DNA of 64,000 bases from Polaribacter sp. SA4-12 (GTDB taxonomy: Bacteria; Bacteroidota; Bacteroidia; Flavobacteriales; Flavobacteriaceae): positions 754,001 through 818,000 of the forward strand of contig NZ_CP019334.1 of assembly GCF_002163675.1 (NCBI RefSeq), given 5' to 3'. Both the position numbers and the translations under genes were made by a program. The notes under the pieces were generated by a model. It was not told where the DNA came from. It saw nothing but the letters and a program-made list of their open reading frames with translations, and did no database searches. This document shows, piece by piece, positions 37,733-46,259 of the stretch. Numbering within the stretch: position 1 is the stretch's first letter; each line of letters begins with the position of its first letter.

Positions 37733-38288
37733 ACGCTTGTGCTTCTATATTTTCTGCAAGTAATACTTGCTTTAATTTCTTTTTTGCTCTAGAAACTGTT
37801 GTTCTAACATTTTCATTTGTGTACTCTAAAATCTGAGCTATTTCTTCATAATCATAACCTTCTACTAAATGTAAGGTTAAAACCAATCTGTAATTTTCTT
37901 TTAAACTTTGTAAACACGTTAACACACTTTTCGCTTTTAAACCAGTATAATCGATCGTTTCCTCTTCAACATCATCATTAGGAATTACTTCCATTTTTAC
38001 TTCGTTGTATCGATTGTTCTTTTTTAACTGTGTTAAACTTTTATTGATTACGATTCTTTTTAACCACGCTCCAAACGTTACTTCTCCTTTATAGGTATCC
38101 ATTTTTGTAAAAACCGTTAAAAACGCTTCTTGCATAATATCTTCAGCTTCAAAATTATCTTTTAAAATACGGTATGCAGTATTATACATTGCTTTGTAAT
38201 AAGCTTTGTATAAATCTAACTGCGCGTTTTTATCCGACTTTTTGCAGCGTTTTATAAGGTTGGTTATATGTGGTTGGTTGGTTTCCAA
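37722..38288 (-). CDS. ECF-type RNA polymerase sigma factor
   Basis: A 188-residue sigma-70 family protein of the ECF group. Region 2 spans about 24-90, with YNTAYRILKDNFEAEDIMQE and the -10 binding helix FGAWLKRIVINKSL. Region 4 spans about 125-178, with YRLVLTLHLVEGYDYEEIAQ and the helix VRTTVSRAKKKLKQVL. It lacks region 1.1 and region 3, as expected. First gene of a four-gene minus-strand operon with an anti-sigma-like protein and two surface-repeat proteins. It likely responds to envelope conditions and may control its own operon. Confidence 0.93.
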   Translation of the reverse strand: METNQPHITNLIKRCKKSDKNAQLDLYKAYYKAMYNTAYRILKDNFEAEDIMQEAFLTVFTKMDTYKGEVTFGAWLKRIVINKSLTQLKKNNRYNEVKMEVIPNDDVEEETIDYTGLKAKSVLTCLQSLKENYRLVLTLHLVEGYDYEEIAQILEYTNENVRTTVSRAKKKLKQVLLAENIEAQAYGR

Positions 38289-38424
38289 TAAAACGTATCT
38301 ATTCTAGAGACAAAATGATTTTTGATTTGTGACAGTTTGTAGAAATAAAAATACTCTTTTTTTATTGAGAGTTTAAATTGAGGTAGAGTTTTACCCGTAT
38401 TTCCTTTAAAACGGACTTATTATT

Positions 38425-38991
38425 TTAAGAAGAAATATTATTTTCTGTCCAATCCCATAAGAGAATATTCCACTCATCTGTTGCGTCTTTAAAAGTATGA
38501 ATGGTTTTAAAACCAATTTTATGATGCGCTAACATAGAAGGTTTATTGCTTGATGAAACTTCTGTAATGCAATATTCATATAAGCCAGAATACACTTCTT
38601 TATGCTTTAGGTATAACTTTTTAAAGATTCCTTTTCTTTTATAATTGTCTTTTACACAAATTTGTCCCATTACATAAAAACTAAATTCTGAAAGATTTTT
38701 TCCTTTAAATTTAATCGTTTCTAAGATAGAAAACATTGGCACAAGTACTGGTATTAGATTTTTAAATTCAATTAGCATTACCAATGCATAAGCGACAACA
38801 ATATCATTGTCTTTAGCAATAACTTGAGGCGCTTTTGAATTCATTTTTTCAATAATACCAAAACTATGTTTTACAGTAACAAAACCTTTATCATTTATAC
38901 TTTTTTCTGATAAATTACCAAAATAATTTTCTTTTTGTACAACTAGTATTTGATGTAACTCTTGAATATTATCAGCAAGTTTTATTTCCAT
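38425..38991 (-). CDS. GNAT-family N-acetyltransferase
   Basis: A 188-residue protein with a GNAT acetyl-CoA fold. Motif A is seen at MGQICVKDNYKRKGIFKKLY (about 109-128), with the beta strand and the R/K-x-x-G phosphate loop. Motif B follows with AHHKIGFKTIHTF (about 155-167). The first half is less conserved and should bind the acceptor. Its start is 12 bp after the stop of the DUF4380 gene, so the two form an operon. The acceptor substrate cannot be told from sequence. Confidence 0.85.
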   Translation of the reverse strand: MEIKLADNIQELHQILVVQKENYFGNLSEKSINDKGFVTVKHSFGIIEKMNSKAPQVIAKDNDIVVAYALVMLIEFKNLIPVLVPMFSILETIKFKGKNLSEFSFYVMGQICVKDNYKRKGIFKKLYLKHKEVYSGLYEYCITEVSSSNKPSMLAHHKIGFKTIHTFKDATDEWNILLWDWTENNISS

Positions 38992-39003
38992 TTGTTATTA
39001 TTT

Positions 39004-39951
39004 TTATAGATTTTCTAACAAACTATTCACTTCACTTTCATCATTTACTTTACATAAATTCCAATGTAAATCATATTGAATACTTTCACCAATTGATAAA
39101 GTTTTTTCTGGACTTAAACATTCTAGTTCTGTAAACAAATGATTCCCAAAAATAGTAACAGAAGTTCCATTATCTGGATATGTAGCATTGTCATCAAATT
39201 TAAATTGTTCTATAAATAAGGTGTTTTTTAAATAACCTGCAACCCATTTTTTAGCATCTAAACCTATTTTTTGAGGAAATTCTTCGGATGATTTTAATTT
39301 AAGAATCGTATCATTTACAATAACATTTTCTTCTGCATAATTGGTTGCATCTGGCCATTTAGAGATTGTAAATCCATCTTTAAAAATACTCTTTTCAGCA
39401 ATTTTTGAATAACTAATATTTGGTGTTTTAATTTTTGATAAACTCCAAATTGTAAATGGAATTTTTTCTAACTCATCGTTTTTAGCAGGTATTATTTTTA
39501 CTAATTCTTGCTGAATTTTAACTCCAGTTCCTACTTCAGAAATAGTAATTGTTCTTTTTATTTGAATCCCTAATAATTTACTAATCGGACTTTCTAAAAC
39601 AACTCCGTTGGATAAAAACGTAACTGCATAAGAACTTGCGTTTATAAAAGGATCTGGTACGTGTCTGCTTCCTGTTATCAAATGAAAATAATCTTCAGAA
39701 CAAGGTAAAACTCTATTTCCACCAACATTCGGAGCTTTAATTTTATGGTCTTTTTTATAAAATTCTCCGGTTGAAAATACTACACCTTCTAAATCTGGGT
39801 TTTCATACAAGATATTTTCTCCGTTTATAAAACTGAAATGCATAATTCTTCCAGTTTCTGGAACTACTAAAACCTTAATTTCAGAATTTAAAATCTCTAT
39901 TGTTTCTTTCCAACCTTTATAAACGATATTATTAATTTTTATAGCAGACAT
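39004..39951 (-). CDS. DUF4380-like (galactose-mutarotase-fold) protein
   Basis: A 315-residue soluble protein, largely beta, with sequence features of DUF4380: VVPETGRIMHFSFINGENIL (about 29-48), then APNVGGNRVLPC and ELECLSPEKTLSIGESI (about 276-292). This type has the galactose-mutarotase-like sandwich and probably binds a sugar, but no reaction is known to me. There is no signal peptide, so it acts in the cytoplasm. It lies 12 bp upstream of the GNAT gene in the same direction. Family assignment is from memory of these conserved stretches. Confidence 0.7.
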   Translation of the reverse strand: MSAIKINNIVYKGWKETIEILNSEIKVLVVPETGRIMHFSFINGENILYENPDLEGVVFSTGEFYKKDHKIKAPNVGGNRVLPCSEDYFHLITGSRHVPDPFINASSYAVTFLSNGVVLESPISKLLGIQIKRTITISEVGTGVKIQQELVKIIPAKNDELEKIPFTIWSLSKIKTPNISYSKIAEKSIFKDGFTISKWPDATNYAEENVIVNDTILKLKSSEEFPQKIGLDAKKWVAGYLKNTLFIEQFKFDDNATYPDNGTSVTIFGNHLFTELECLSPEKTLSIGESIQYDLHWNLCKVNDESEVNSLLENL

Positions 39952-40072
39952 CTCTTTTATTTTCTATTGCAAAAATGATGAAAATTTTTGAAGTATTATT
40001 CAAATTATCCATGGTAAATTAATTGTTTTAATAGTATTTTTGAATATAAATTATGATGTTTCATTAATTTCT

Positions 40073-40732
40073 ATGGAAAAAAAAACAAAAAAACCTTGGC
40101 CAACTAAAAAGGCAATGGAACAAATTTATGAAATGAATCTTTGGGGAAGCAATAACGCTGAGTTTTATTCAGGAGATGGCTCACATCAACCAGAAATTGT
40201 AGAACCATATATTGATGTTGTAACCTCTTTTCTAACATCTTTTAAAAACCCTATTTCTGTGTGCGATTTAGGTTGTGGAGATTTTAACATTGGTAAAGAA
40301 TTAGTTGAAAGCACTAAGAAATATATTGCTGTAGACATTGTATCAAACTTAATTGAACATAATAAAGAAACGTTTAAAGCTGATAATTTAGAATTCCATT
40401 GTTTAGATATTGCTGTTGATAATTTGCCTTCTGTAGATTGTGTTTTATTAAGACAAGTACTGCAACATTTATCAAATACTGAAGTTCAAAATGTAGTAGA
40501 AAAAATCATCAACTTTAAATATATAATTCTAACAGAACATTTGCCTGAAGGTACTTTTACACCCAATAAAGATATTATATCAGGACAAGGAATTCGGCTA
40601 AAAAAACAAAGCGGAATTGATTTATTAGCAGCGCCATTTAATTTAAAAGTGATTCAAGAAAAACAATTATTATCTTATCCTTTAAATAAAAACAAAGGAG
40701 TAATTGTAACAACACTTTATACTATTTACTAA
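40073..40732 (+). CDS. Class I SAM-dependent methyltransferase
   Basis: A 219-residue methyltransferase. The S-adenosylmethionine-binding motif I is VCDLGCGDFNIGKEL (about 64-78). Motif II follows (KYIAVDIVSNLIEHNK), with motif IV at VDCVLLRQVLQHLSN (about 122-136). The frame opens with a TTG at 40040, but the ATG at 40073 (MEKKTKKPWPTKKAMEQIYE) is the likelier start. The basic N-terminus and WGSNNAEFYSGDGSH suggest a small-molecule or glycan acceptor. Its 3' end lies 1 bp from the stop of the converging DUF2200 gene. Acceptor unknown. Confidence 0.87.
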   Translation: MEKKTKKPWPTKKAMEQIYEMNLWGSNNAEFYSGDGSHQPEIVEPYIDVVTSFLTSFKNPISVCDLGCGDFNIGKELVESTKKYIAVDIVSNLIEHNKETFKADNLEFHCLDIAVDNLPSVDCVLLRQVLQHLSNTEVQNVVEKIINFKYIILTEHLPEGTFTPNKDIISGQGIRLKKQSGIDLLAAPFNLKVIQEKQLLSYPLNKNKGVIVTTLYTIY

Positions 40733-40733
40733 A

Positions 40734-41096
40734 TTAAACTCGTAATATTTTTTCCATTTTACGACCTTTTGCTAATTCATCAACCAACTTATCTAAATAA
40801 CGAGTTTGTTGGGTTAACGTGTTTGTAATTTCTTCAACTCTATAACCACAAATTACTCCTTTTATCAAATGAACATTTGGATTCATTGTTGCGTTTTCAA
40901 AAAAGGTTTTAAAGGTTACTTTATTTTCAATTAACTCATTTAATTTGTTTTCATCATAACCAGTTAACCATTCAATTACTTGATGTAATTCAGCTTTACT
41001 TCTACCCTTCTTTTCAATTTTAGTTACATAATGAGGATATACAGAAAAGAATTTCATATTTGCAATTCGTTCATCATGATGACTGGTATCTTTCAT
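40734..41096 (-). CDS. DUF2200 family protein
   Basis: A 120-residue soluble protein covering the whole DUF2200 family: [20 protein letters not shown] (about 14-33), [17 protein letters not shown], and the very conserved end [15 protein letters not shown], then [17 protein letters not shown]. The frame extends to a TTG at 41114, but the ATG at 41096 ([14 protein letters not shown]) is preferred. The family has no known function. It converges on the methyltransferase gene with a single base between the stops, and no terminator lies between them. Confidence 0.9.
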   Translation of the reverse strand: MKDTSHHDERIANMKFFSVYPHYVTKIEKKGRSKAELHQVIEWLTGYDENKLNELIENKVTFKTFFENATMNPNVHLIKGVICGYRVEEITNTLTQQTRYLDKLVDELAKGRKMEKILRV

Positions 41097-41313
41097 ATTT
41101 TTGAATTTAACCAAAGTTACTATAATTTTTAAAAAGTTAAAAAAACTGAAAAGGAATTACAGCATTATAACCTTGGCACAACAATTGTTTTTATATATTA
41201 GTAATTAAGTAAAGTGTTTTTCACTTAACTGATTATCAGTAAATTAAAATTATAACATTGACATTTATTTTGTAGTTAAAATAAATCGGTGTCAGTATGA
41301 CAGATATAAACAC

Positions 41314-43767
41314 ATGAGCAAACCAAAAATAATGCATTTAGACAATTTGTCGCTTCAAAATATGTTAAATGAAGATTCTGAATTAATTCCTTTAATGACG
41401 CCAGAAGATGAGGAAATTATTAATAAGGAAAGTGTACCAGAAGTTTTACCAATTTTACCTTTAAGAAATACCGTTTTATTTCCTGGAGTTGTAATTCCTA
41501 TTACAGCAGGTAGAGATGCTTCTATTCAATTAATAAAAGACGCTAACAAAGGCGATAAAGTAATTGGAGTTGTTGCACAAAAAAACGAGGATGTTGAAAA
41601 ACCTGGTTTAAAAGATATTCATACAACAGGAGTTGTTGCACAAATTTTACGTGTTTTAAAAATGCCTGATGGTAACACAACAGTTATTATTCAAGGTAAA
41701 AAACGTTTCGAAATTGATACAATTATTCAAGATGAACCGTATTTAAAAGCATCTGTAAAAGAAGCTATTGATGATAAAGACGTTGATGATAAAAAAGAAT
41801 TTGAAGCAATTATAGAATCGATTAAAGAACAAGCTTTAGAAGTAATTAAGGAAAACCCTATGTTACCTACTGAAGCATCTTTTGCGATTAAAAATATAAA
41901 GTCAGATTCGTTTTTGGTGAATTTTATTTCATCAAATATGGATTTAACAGTTGCTCAAAAACAAATAATTTTAGAGACAAATAATCTAAAAGAACGTGCT
42001 TTATTAGCTTTAAAAAGCTTGAATAAAGAACTTCAGAAATTACAATTACGTAATGATATTCAGTCTAAAACTCGTGAAGATTTAGACCAACAACAACGTG
42101 AATATTATTTACACCAGCAATTAAAAACCATTCAAGAAGAATTGGGTGGCGCTTCTAACGACGAAGAGTTAGAGGAAATGCGTGTACAAGCAAAAACTAA
42201 AAAGTGGGGTAAAGAAGTTGGTGAAACTTTCGAAAAAGAAATTAACCGCTTAAAAAGAATGAATCCACAAGCTGCTGAATATGGTGTTCAGAGAAGCTAT
42301 TTAGAATTGTTATTAGAATTACCTTGGGGAATTTACTCTGAAGATAAATTCGACCTAAAATTTGCTACAAAGGTTTTAGATAGAGATCACTTTGGTTTAG
42401 AAAAAGTGAAGGAAAGAATTATAGAACACTTAGCCGTTTTAAAGTTAAGAGGAGATATGAAATCGCCAATTATCTGTTTATACGGACCTCCAGGAGTTGG
42501 TAAAACATCTTTAGGGAAATCTGTTGCAGAAGCATTAGGACGTAAATATGTACGTATGTCTTTAGGTGGTTTGCGTGATGAAGCTGAAATTAGAGGACAC
42601 AGAAAAACGTATATTGGTGCAATGCCAGGGCGTTTAATTCAGAATTTGAAAAAAGCCGGAACTTCAAACCCAGTTTTTGTTTTAGATGAAATTGATAAAT
42701 TAGGTCAAAGTCATCAAGGAGATCCTTCTTCTGCAATGTTAGAAGTTTTAGATCCTGAACAAAACGAAGCCTTTTACGACAACTATTTAGAAGTTGGTTA
42801 CGATTTATCAAAAGTTCTTTTTATTGCAACAGCTAACAATTTAGGAGAGATTCCTTGGGCATTACGCGATAGAATGGAAATTATAAACGTTTCTGGTTAT
42901 ACAATTGAAGAAAAAATAGAAATTGCTAAAAGACATTTATTACCAAAACAATTAAAAGAACACGGTTTAACTGTGAAGCATTTAAAGTTAGGTAAAAAAC
43001 AATTAGAACAAATTGTTGAAGGGTATACGCGTGAATCTGGAGTTCGTGGTTTAGAAAAGAAAATTGCAAAAGTGGTACGTTTCGCAGCAAAATCTATTGC
43101 TTTAGAAGAAGAATATGATATTAATATTTCTTCAGAAAAAATAGAAGAAATTTTAGGAACGCCAAGAAACAGAGATAAATACGAAAATAATGATGTTGCT
43201 GGTGTTGTTACAGGTTTAGCTTGGACACAAGTTGGTGGAGATATTTTATTTATAGAATCTATTTTATCAAAAGGAAAAGGAACACTTTCTATTACTGGTA
43301 ATTTAGGAACTGTAATGAAAGAATCTGCAACCATTGCACTACAATTCATTAAATCGAATGCTGAAGAATTTGGTATTAAACCAGAAACTTTAGAAAAGTA
43401 CAATGTACATATTCACGTACCAGAAGGAGCAACTCCAAAAGACGGACCAAGTGCTGGTATTACAATGTTAACCTCTTTAGTATCTTCTTTTACACAACGT
43501 AAAGTTAAAAACAAGTTAGCAATGACGGGTGAAATTACTTTACGTGGAAAAGTGTTACCAGTTGGTGGAATTAAAGAAAAAATATTAGCTGCTAAAAGAG
43601 CAAATATTAAAGAAATCATTCTGTGTAAAGAAAATGAAAAAGACATTTTAGAAATAAAAGAAAGCTATTTAAAAGGCATGACTTTTCATTATGTTACAGA
43701 TATGAAAGAAGTAATAGAATTAGCGCTGACAAAGCAAAAAGTAAAAAATGCTAAGAAATTAGCATAA
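41314..43767 (+). CDS. lon: ATP-dependent protease Lon
   Basis: An 817-residue AAA+ protease that degrades misfolded and regulatory proteins in the cytoplasm. The N-terminal LON substrate domain starts at [20 protein letters not shown] (about 45-64). The AAA+ module has Walker [10 protein letters not shown] (about 391-399) and Walker B FVLDEIDK. The protease domain carries catalytic Ser713 in PKDGPSAG and the Lys in GGIKEK (residues 754-756). Full length for LonA. It stands alone and ends at a perfect 30-bp terminator palindrome. No known heat-shock element could be identified upstream. Confidence 0.98.
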   Translation: MSKPKIMHLDNLSLQNMLNEDSELIPLMTPEDEEIINKESVPEVLPILPLRNTVLFPGVVIPITAGRDASIQLIKDANKGDKVIGVVAQKNEDVEKPGLKDIHTTGVVAQILRVLKMPDGNTTVIIQGKKRFEIDTIIQDEPYLKASVKEAIDDKDVDDKKEFEAIIESIKEQALEVIKENPMLPTEASFAIKNIKSDSFLVNFISSNMDLTVAQKQIILETNNLKERALLALKSLNKELQKLQLRNDIQSKTREDLDQQQREYYLHQQLKTIQEELGGASNDEELEEMRVQAKTKKWGKEVGETFEKEINRLKRMNPQAAEYGVQRSYLELLLELPWGIYSEDKFDLKFATKVLDRDHFGLEKVKERIIEHLAVLKLRGDMKSPIICLYGPPGVGKTSLGKSVAEALGRKYVRMSLGGLRDEAEIRGHRKTYIGAMPGRLIQNLKKAGTSNPVFVLDEIDKLGQSHQGDPSSAMLEVLDPEQNEAFYDNYLEVGYDLSKVLFIATANNLGEIPWALRDRMEIINVSGYTIEEKIEIAKRHLLPKQLKEHGLTVKHLKLGKKQLEQIVEGYTRESGVRGLEKKIAKVVRFAAKSIALEEEYDINISSEKIEEILGTPRNRDKYENNDVAGVVTGLAWTQVGGDILFIESILSKGKGTLSITGNLGTVMKESATIALQFIKSNAEEFGIKPETLEKYNVHIHVPEGATPKDGPSAGITMLTSLVSSFTQRKVKNKLAMTGEITLRGKVLPVGGIKEKILAAKRANIKEIILCKENEKDILEIKESYLKGMTFHYVTDMKEVIELALTKQKVKNAKKLA

Positions 43768-43770
43768 TTT

Positions 43771-43803
43771 AAAAAGCCTCTCAATATTGAGAGGCTTTTT
43801 TTA
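43771..43803 (+). terminator. Rho-independent terminator after lon
   Basis: A perfect palindrome at 43771-43800, two 15-nt arms AAAAAGCCTCTCAAT and its complement, then more T. It is 3 bp past the lon stop and can also end minus-strand transcripts. Confidence 0.92.
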
Positions 43804-43804
43804 T

Positions 43805-44089
43805 TTAGTCACAATAATCACAATCTGGTAAATTTAATTGTTGCTGCAATTGCTTGTAATAAGCACATTGTTGTTTTAATGCTTCTGCGTCACCGTTACA
43901 TTTATAAGCGTAAGCAGCCTGACATTGATAATCATATTGTTTATCAATATTACTAGGTCCTACATATCCAGTACAAGAAATAGAATCTACAGCACTTTCC
44001 TCCTCTTCTCCAAAAAGTTCTTCACAACTTAAAAATGATATTTAAATAATCGTTAAAATTGACAACAGTAAAATTTTTGTTTTTTTCAT
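43805..44089 (-). pseudogene. Cys-rich small lipoprotein gene with in-frame stop in the signal peptide
   Basis: Reading from the ATG at 44089, MKKTKILLLSILTII is followed by TAA (44044-44042). The same frame then continues without interruption as ISFLSCEELF for 78 codons to the stop at 43807-43805. The join gives an ideal lipoprotein signal with lipobox FLSC, so one base change (for example TTA to TAA) broke a 94-residue gene. The mature part is acidic at first and then Cys-rich (SCTGY, YQCQ, YKCN, QQCAY, and DCDYCD at the end). No ATG follows the stop. The rest of the frame is intact, so the mutation looks recent, or it is a sequencing error. Family not recognised. Confidence 0.8.
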
Positions 44090-44236
44090 GATAGTTGGTT
44101 TTAAATTATGATTCAAATATATTTCAACTACATAATTTAGTCAATACCTAGAAATAGGTAATTTCAAAAAACCACTTATAATCAACTAAATATCAAATAA
44201 ATAAACCTATTTCAACAAACATAAACTGTTGTCTTT

Positions 44237-44653
44237 TTATTCGTTTCGTTTAAGTTTATTAATTCTAAATCCATTGGTGTCATTTACAAAACCAAAAAAG
44301 GAATTTCCTTCCATCTTATAAACTAAAAAATCTTTTCTAGTCTCAGGTTTTTTAATTTTGTTAATGGAATCATTCACAAATTTTATATCGCTCACATTTA
44401 ACCTTAAGCTATCATTTTTAGTATTCCACCCTCCTTTTATTAATAAACCACAAGTTTCATAGTGAAAACTACTGTCTTTTTTTAAAATTAATTTTAAGCC
44501 TTTAATATCCTTATAGGTGTTATATTTTATTTTTTCTATAAAATTTAATTTTGAACTTTGGTAAACACCAACTATGCTATTTTTTTTGGATGTATCGGTA
44601 CAAGATGTAATTGTAAAGACTACAGTAAATAAAAAAAAGAAATGTTTTTTCAT
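44237..44653 (-). CDS. Small lipoprotein of unknown function
   Basis: A 138-residue lipoprotein: MKKHFFFLFTVVFTITSC ends in a lipobox (ITSC, Cys18). The mature region looks like a small beta-barrel of the lipocalin-like type common in Bacteroidota (SIVGVYQSSKLNF, then LKKDSSFHYETCG, GGWNTKNDSLRL and FLVYKMEGNSFFGF), the pattern of proteins that begin with IVGTW or similar. No ligand can be named. It lies in the same direction as the broken lipoprotein gene 147 bp downstream, and a divergent promoter pair lies 250 bp upstream. Confidence 0.75.
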   Translation of the reverse strand: MKKHFFFLFTVVFTITSCTDTSKKNSIVGVYQSSKLNFIEKIKYNTYKDIKGLKLILKKDSSFHYETCGLLIKGGWNTKNDSLRLNVSDIKFVNDSINKIKKPETRKDFLVYKMEGNSFFGFVNDTNGFRINKLKRNE

Positions 44654-44877
44654 TTTTTAAATATTATTAAAGCTCTAAAATTAGCTCATTTTTACTTTCA
44701 TTAATTATTCGATCAAACTCAATTATAATAAAATATAATAAGAAGTATTTAAAATGCCCAATATTAAAGGCTAGTTAGTTAGAAACTATCAAGTAATATA
44801 TACATTAAACAACTATTTTTCACTAAAACAGGTATTTATTCATCAATATCATAAACAATAATTAAGCTAAATAACTC
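44654..44877. other. Left part of a 412-bp gene-free region (44654-45065)
   Basis: AT-rich spacer between divergent genes. No reading frame worth calling. The right half holds two back-to-back promoters (44878-44937), and the remainder to 45065 would be the leader of the cytidylyltransferase gene, about 150 nt. Confidence 0.4.
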
Positions 44878-44908
44878 TTGTCAATAGGCTGTTAAGAGCG
44901 TAAATTTG
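44878..44908 (+). promoter_or_regulatory. Promoter of the cytidylyltransferase gene
   Basis: -33 TTG (44878-44880), 20 nt, -7 TAAATTTG (44901-44908). The predicted start near 44914 gives a leader of about 150 nt before the ATG at 45066. It abuts the opposite-strand promoter. Confidence 0.65.
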
Positions 44909-44937
44909 CAAACTTATTTTAGAATTTGATACATCAA
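44909..44937 (-). promoter_or_regulatory. Divergent promoter, minus strand, toward the lipoprotein gene
   Basis: On the minus strand: -33 TTG (44935-44937), 18 nt, -7 TAAGTTTG (44909-44916). Its -7 box directly abuts the plus-strand -7 box at 44901-44908, so the two promoters overlap across their start sites. Confidence 0.55.
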
Positions 44938-45065
44938 TTATCATTGTAACAGATCTCATACTTTTATTTAAATCCCAATAAAATAGATTACATATCTCCT
45001 CATTAAAAGGAAAGGTTTATAACAACGCTTTTCTATTTTTTTTAATGTGAAGAAATCAACAATAA

Positions 45066-45857
45066 ATGAATAGTACTTCAGAAAACCCTAAGAACAACAA
45101 ACGCATTACAACCGCATTATTATTAGCAGCAGGTACAGGTAGTCGTTTATATCCATTAACAAAAGAATCGCCAAAATGCTTAACACTCGTTAATGAAACA
45201 TCAATGTTAGCGCGTTTGGTAACCAATTTAAAAGACCAAGGTTTTACACGTTTGGTAATTGTAACAGGTTATAAACAAGAATGTATTGTAGATTTTTTAG
45301 GCAACCAAAATGAAGGTTTAAGTATCGAATATATACACAGTCCGTTATACAAAACCACCAATAATATTTATTCACTTTGGATGGCTCGTAACATCATAAA
45401 CGAACCTTTTGTACTCTTAGAAAGCGATTTAGTTTTAGAAACCGATTTGCTAACAGATATGATGTATCCAGACAGAATTGCTGTCGCTAAAATGCAACCT
45501 TGGTTGAACGGAACCACCGTAACTTTAAATAGCCAAAACAAGGTTACCCAGTTTCAACCAGGTACTATAGAACCGTATACAGAAACGCGTTATAAAACCG
45601 TAAATATTTATAGTTTTTCATTAGAATCTTGGAGAACAATTGCTAAAAAACTGAATCAATACATTACAGAAGGAAGCGTAAACGCTTATTATGAAACTGT
45701 TTTTTCTGCATTAGTAGATGAAAAAAGTTTAGAATTTACAGCGGTTTCTTTCGATGAAAAACCTTGGTACGAAGTAGATACAATTCTCGATTTAGCAGAA
45801 GCTGAAAAATTATTTCCAGTAGTTGCTGAAGAAGAAATTGCTTACGCGCTTTATTAA
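45066..45857 (+). CDS. LicC-like cytidylyltransferase (phosphocholine or phosphonate type)
   Basis: A 263-residue sugar-nucleotide-type transferase. The nucleotide-binding loop is ALLLAAGTGSRLYPLTKESPK (about 17-37, with the G-x-G-x-R-L and final Lys). The segment NNIYSLWMARNI (about 99-110) and the metal Asp in LLESDLVLE (about 118-126), plus the C-terminal KPWYEVDTILDLAEAE, are the pattern of CTP:phosphocholine cytidylyltransferase LicC and its 2-aminoethylphosphonate relatives. It should make CDP-choline or a similar activated head group. No licA kinase, phosphonate mutase or transferase partner is adjacent, so the exact substrate is open. The gene is followed by a dense repeat cluster. 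Confidence 0.8.
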   Translation: MNSTSENPKNNKRITTALLLAAGTGSRLYPLTKESPKCLTLVNETSMLARLVTNLKDQGFTRLVIVTGYKQECIVDFLGNQNEGLSIEYIHSPLYKTTNNIYSLWMARNIINEPFVLLESDLVLETDLLTDMMYPDRIAVAKMQPWLNGTTVTLNSQNKVTQFQPGTIEPYTETRYKTVNIYSFSLESWRTIAKKLNQYITEGSVNAYYETVFSALVDEKSLEFTAVSFDEKPWYEVDTILDLAEAEKLFPVVAEEEIAYALY

Positions 45858-45875
45858 ATTTTTTTTGAAGCTACT

Positions 45876-45890
45876 TGCCTGCGGCAGGCA
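45876..45890. repeat. GC-rich palindrome TGCCTGC-G-GCAGGCA
   Basis: A perfect 7-bp dyad around one G, very GC-rich in an AT-rich setting. The word CCTGCCGCAGGCAGG type is one I know as a dispersed intergenic hairpin in Bacteroidota. Confidence 0.6.
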
Positions 45891-45932
45891 GGTTTCCTGC
45901 TTTTCACTATATCTTTTTTTTCTATTCTTAAA

Positions 45933-45996
45933 TGTCATTGCGAGTTTACGAAGCAATCTTTTTATCCAAATACAGATTACTTCATTCGTAATGACA
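45933..45996. repeat. TGTCATTGCGAG-type inverted repeat
   Basis: Left arm TGTCATTGCGAGTTTACGAA then GCAATCT (45933-45959). Right arm 45974-45996 is AGATTACTTC, then ATTCGTAATGACA. They pair with a few mismatches around a 14-nt loop. The word GTCATTGCGAG..GAAGCAATC is a well-known dispersed repeat in Bacteroidota and other phyla. Confidence 0.65.
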
Positions 45997-46043
45997 CTTA
46001 TTAATTAAGTTAAAAAAAGGATTCCGTTTCAATCAGGGCTAAA

Positions 46044-46259
46044 CTTGTTTGCTTAGTTTTTTTTTCGCGAACGTTTTTGTGTATATTTTTTTGCGGTTAA
46101 AAGTGCGATGTACTTTCCGTCGTTGTGGAAAGATAATTTATTAGAATGAATTTCCGATAGGGAATTCTGCAGCAATTAATAATACAAAATGTTGGGTTTA
46201 GTCTTTTTAATTTGAAATAGTAAATTTTATAATAGGAAAACAATCTATAAAAAATCAAT
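46044..46259. other. Right part of the 402-bp gene-free region
   Basis: Contains poly-T tracts, CGCGAACG and GATAGGGAATTC but no frame or clear terminator. It continues the repeat-rich spacer between the cytidylyltransferase and DUF6268 genes. Confidence 0.35.

Larger units (their letters stand above)
45858..46043. repeat. Composite intergenic repeat, copy B
   Basis: A nested set of repeats. On the minus strand it begins TAGCCCTGATTGAAACGG (46041-46024), then AATCCTTTTTTT. It runs through the inverted repeat at 45933-45996 and ends AAAGATATAGTGAAAAGCAG, then the GC-rich palindrome at 45876-45890. The first and last words match copy A at 16950-17072. Together they look like one dispersed element into which a second was inserted. 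Confidence 0.55.

Noticed and set aside
37722..38288. TonB-type FecI/FecR signalling
   Set aside because: The second protein lacks FecR sequence features and no TonB receptor follows; a plain ECF operon fits better.
42897..43403. 168-codon frame antisense to lon
   Set aside because: It lies wholly inside a certain lon gene, has no motif, and its open state follows from the codon bias of the opposite strand.
45823..46008. 61-codon plus-strand frame
   Set aside because: Starts inside the cytidylyltransferase gene and reads through the palindrome and inverted repeat; no domain.
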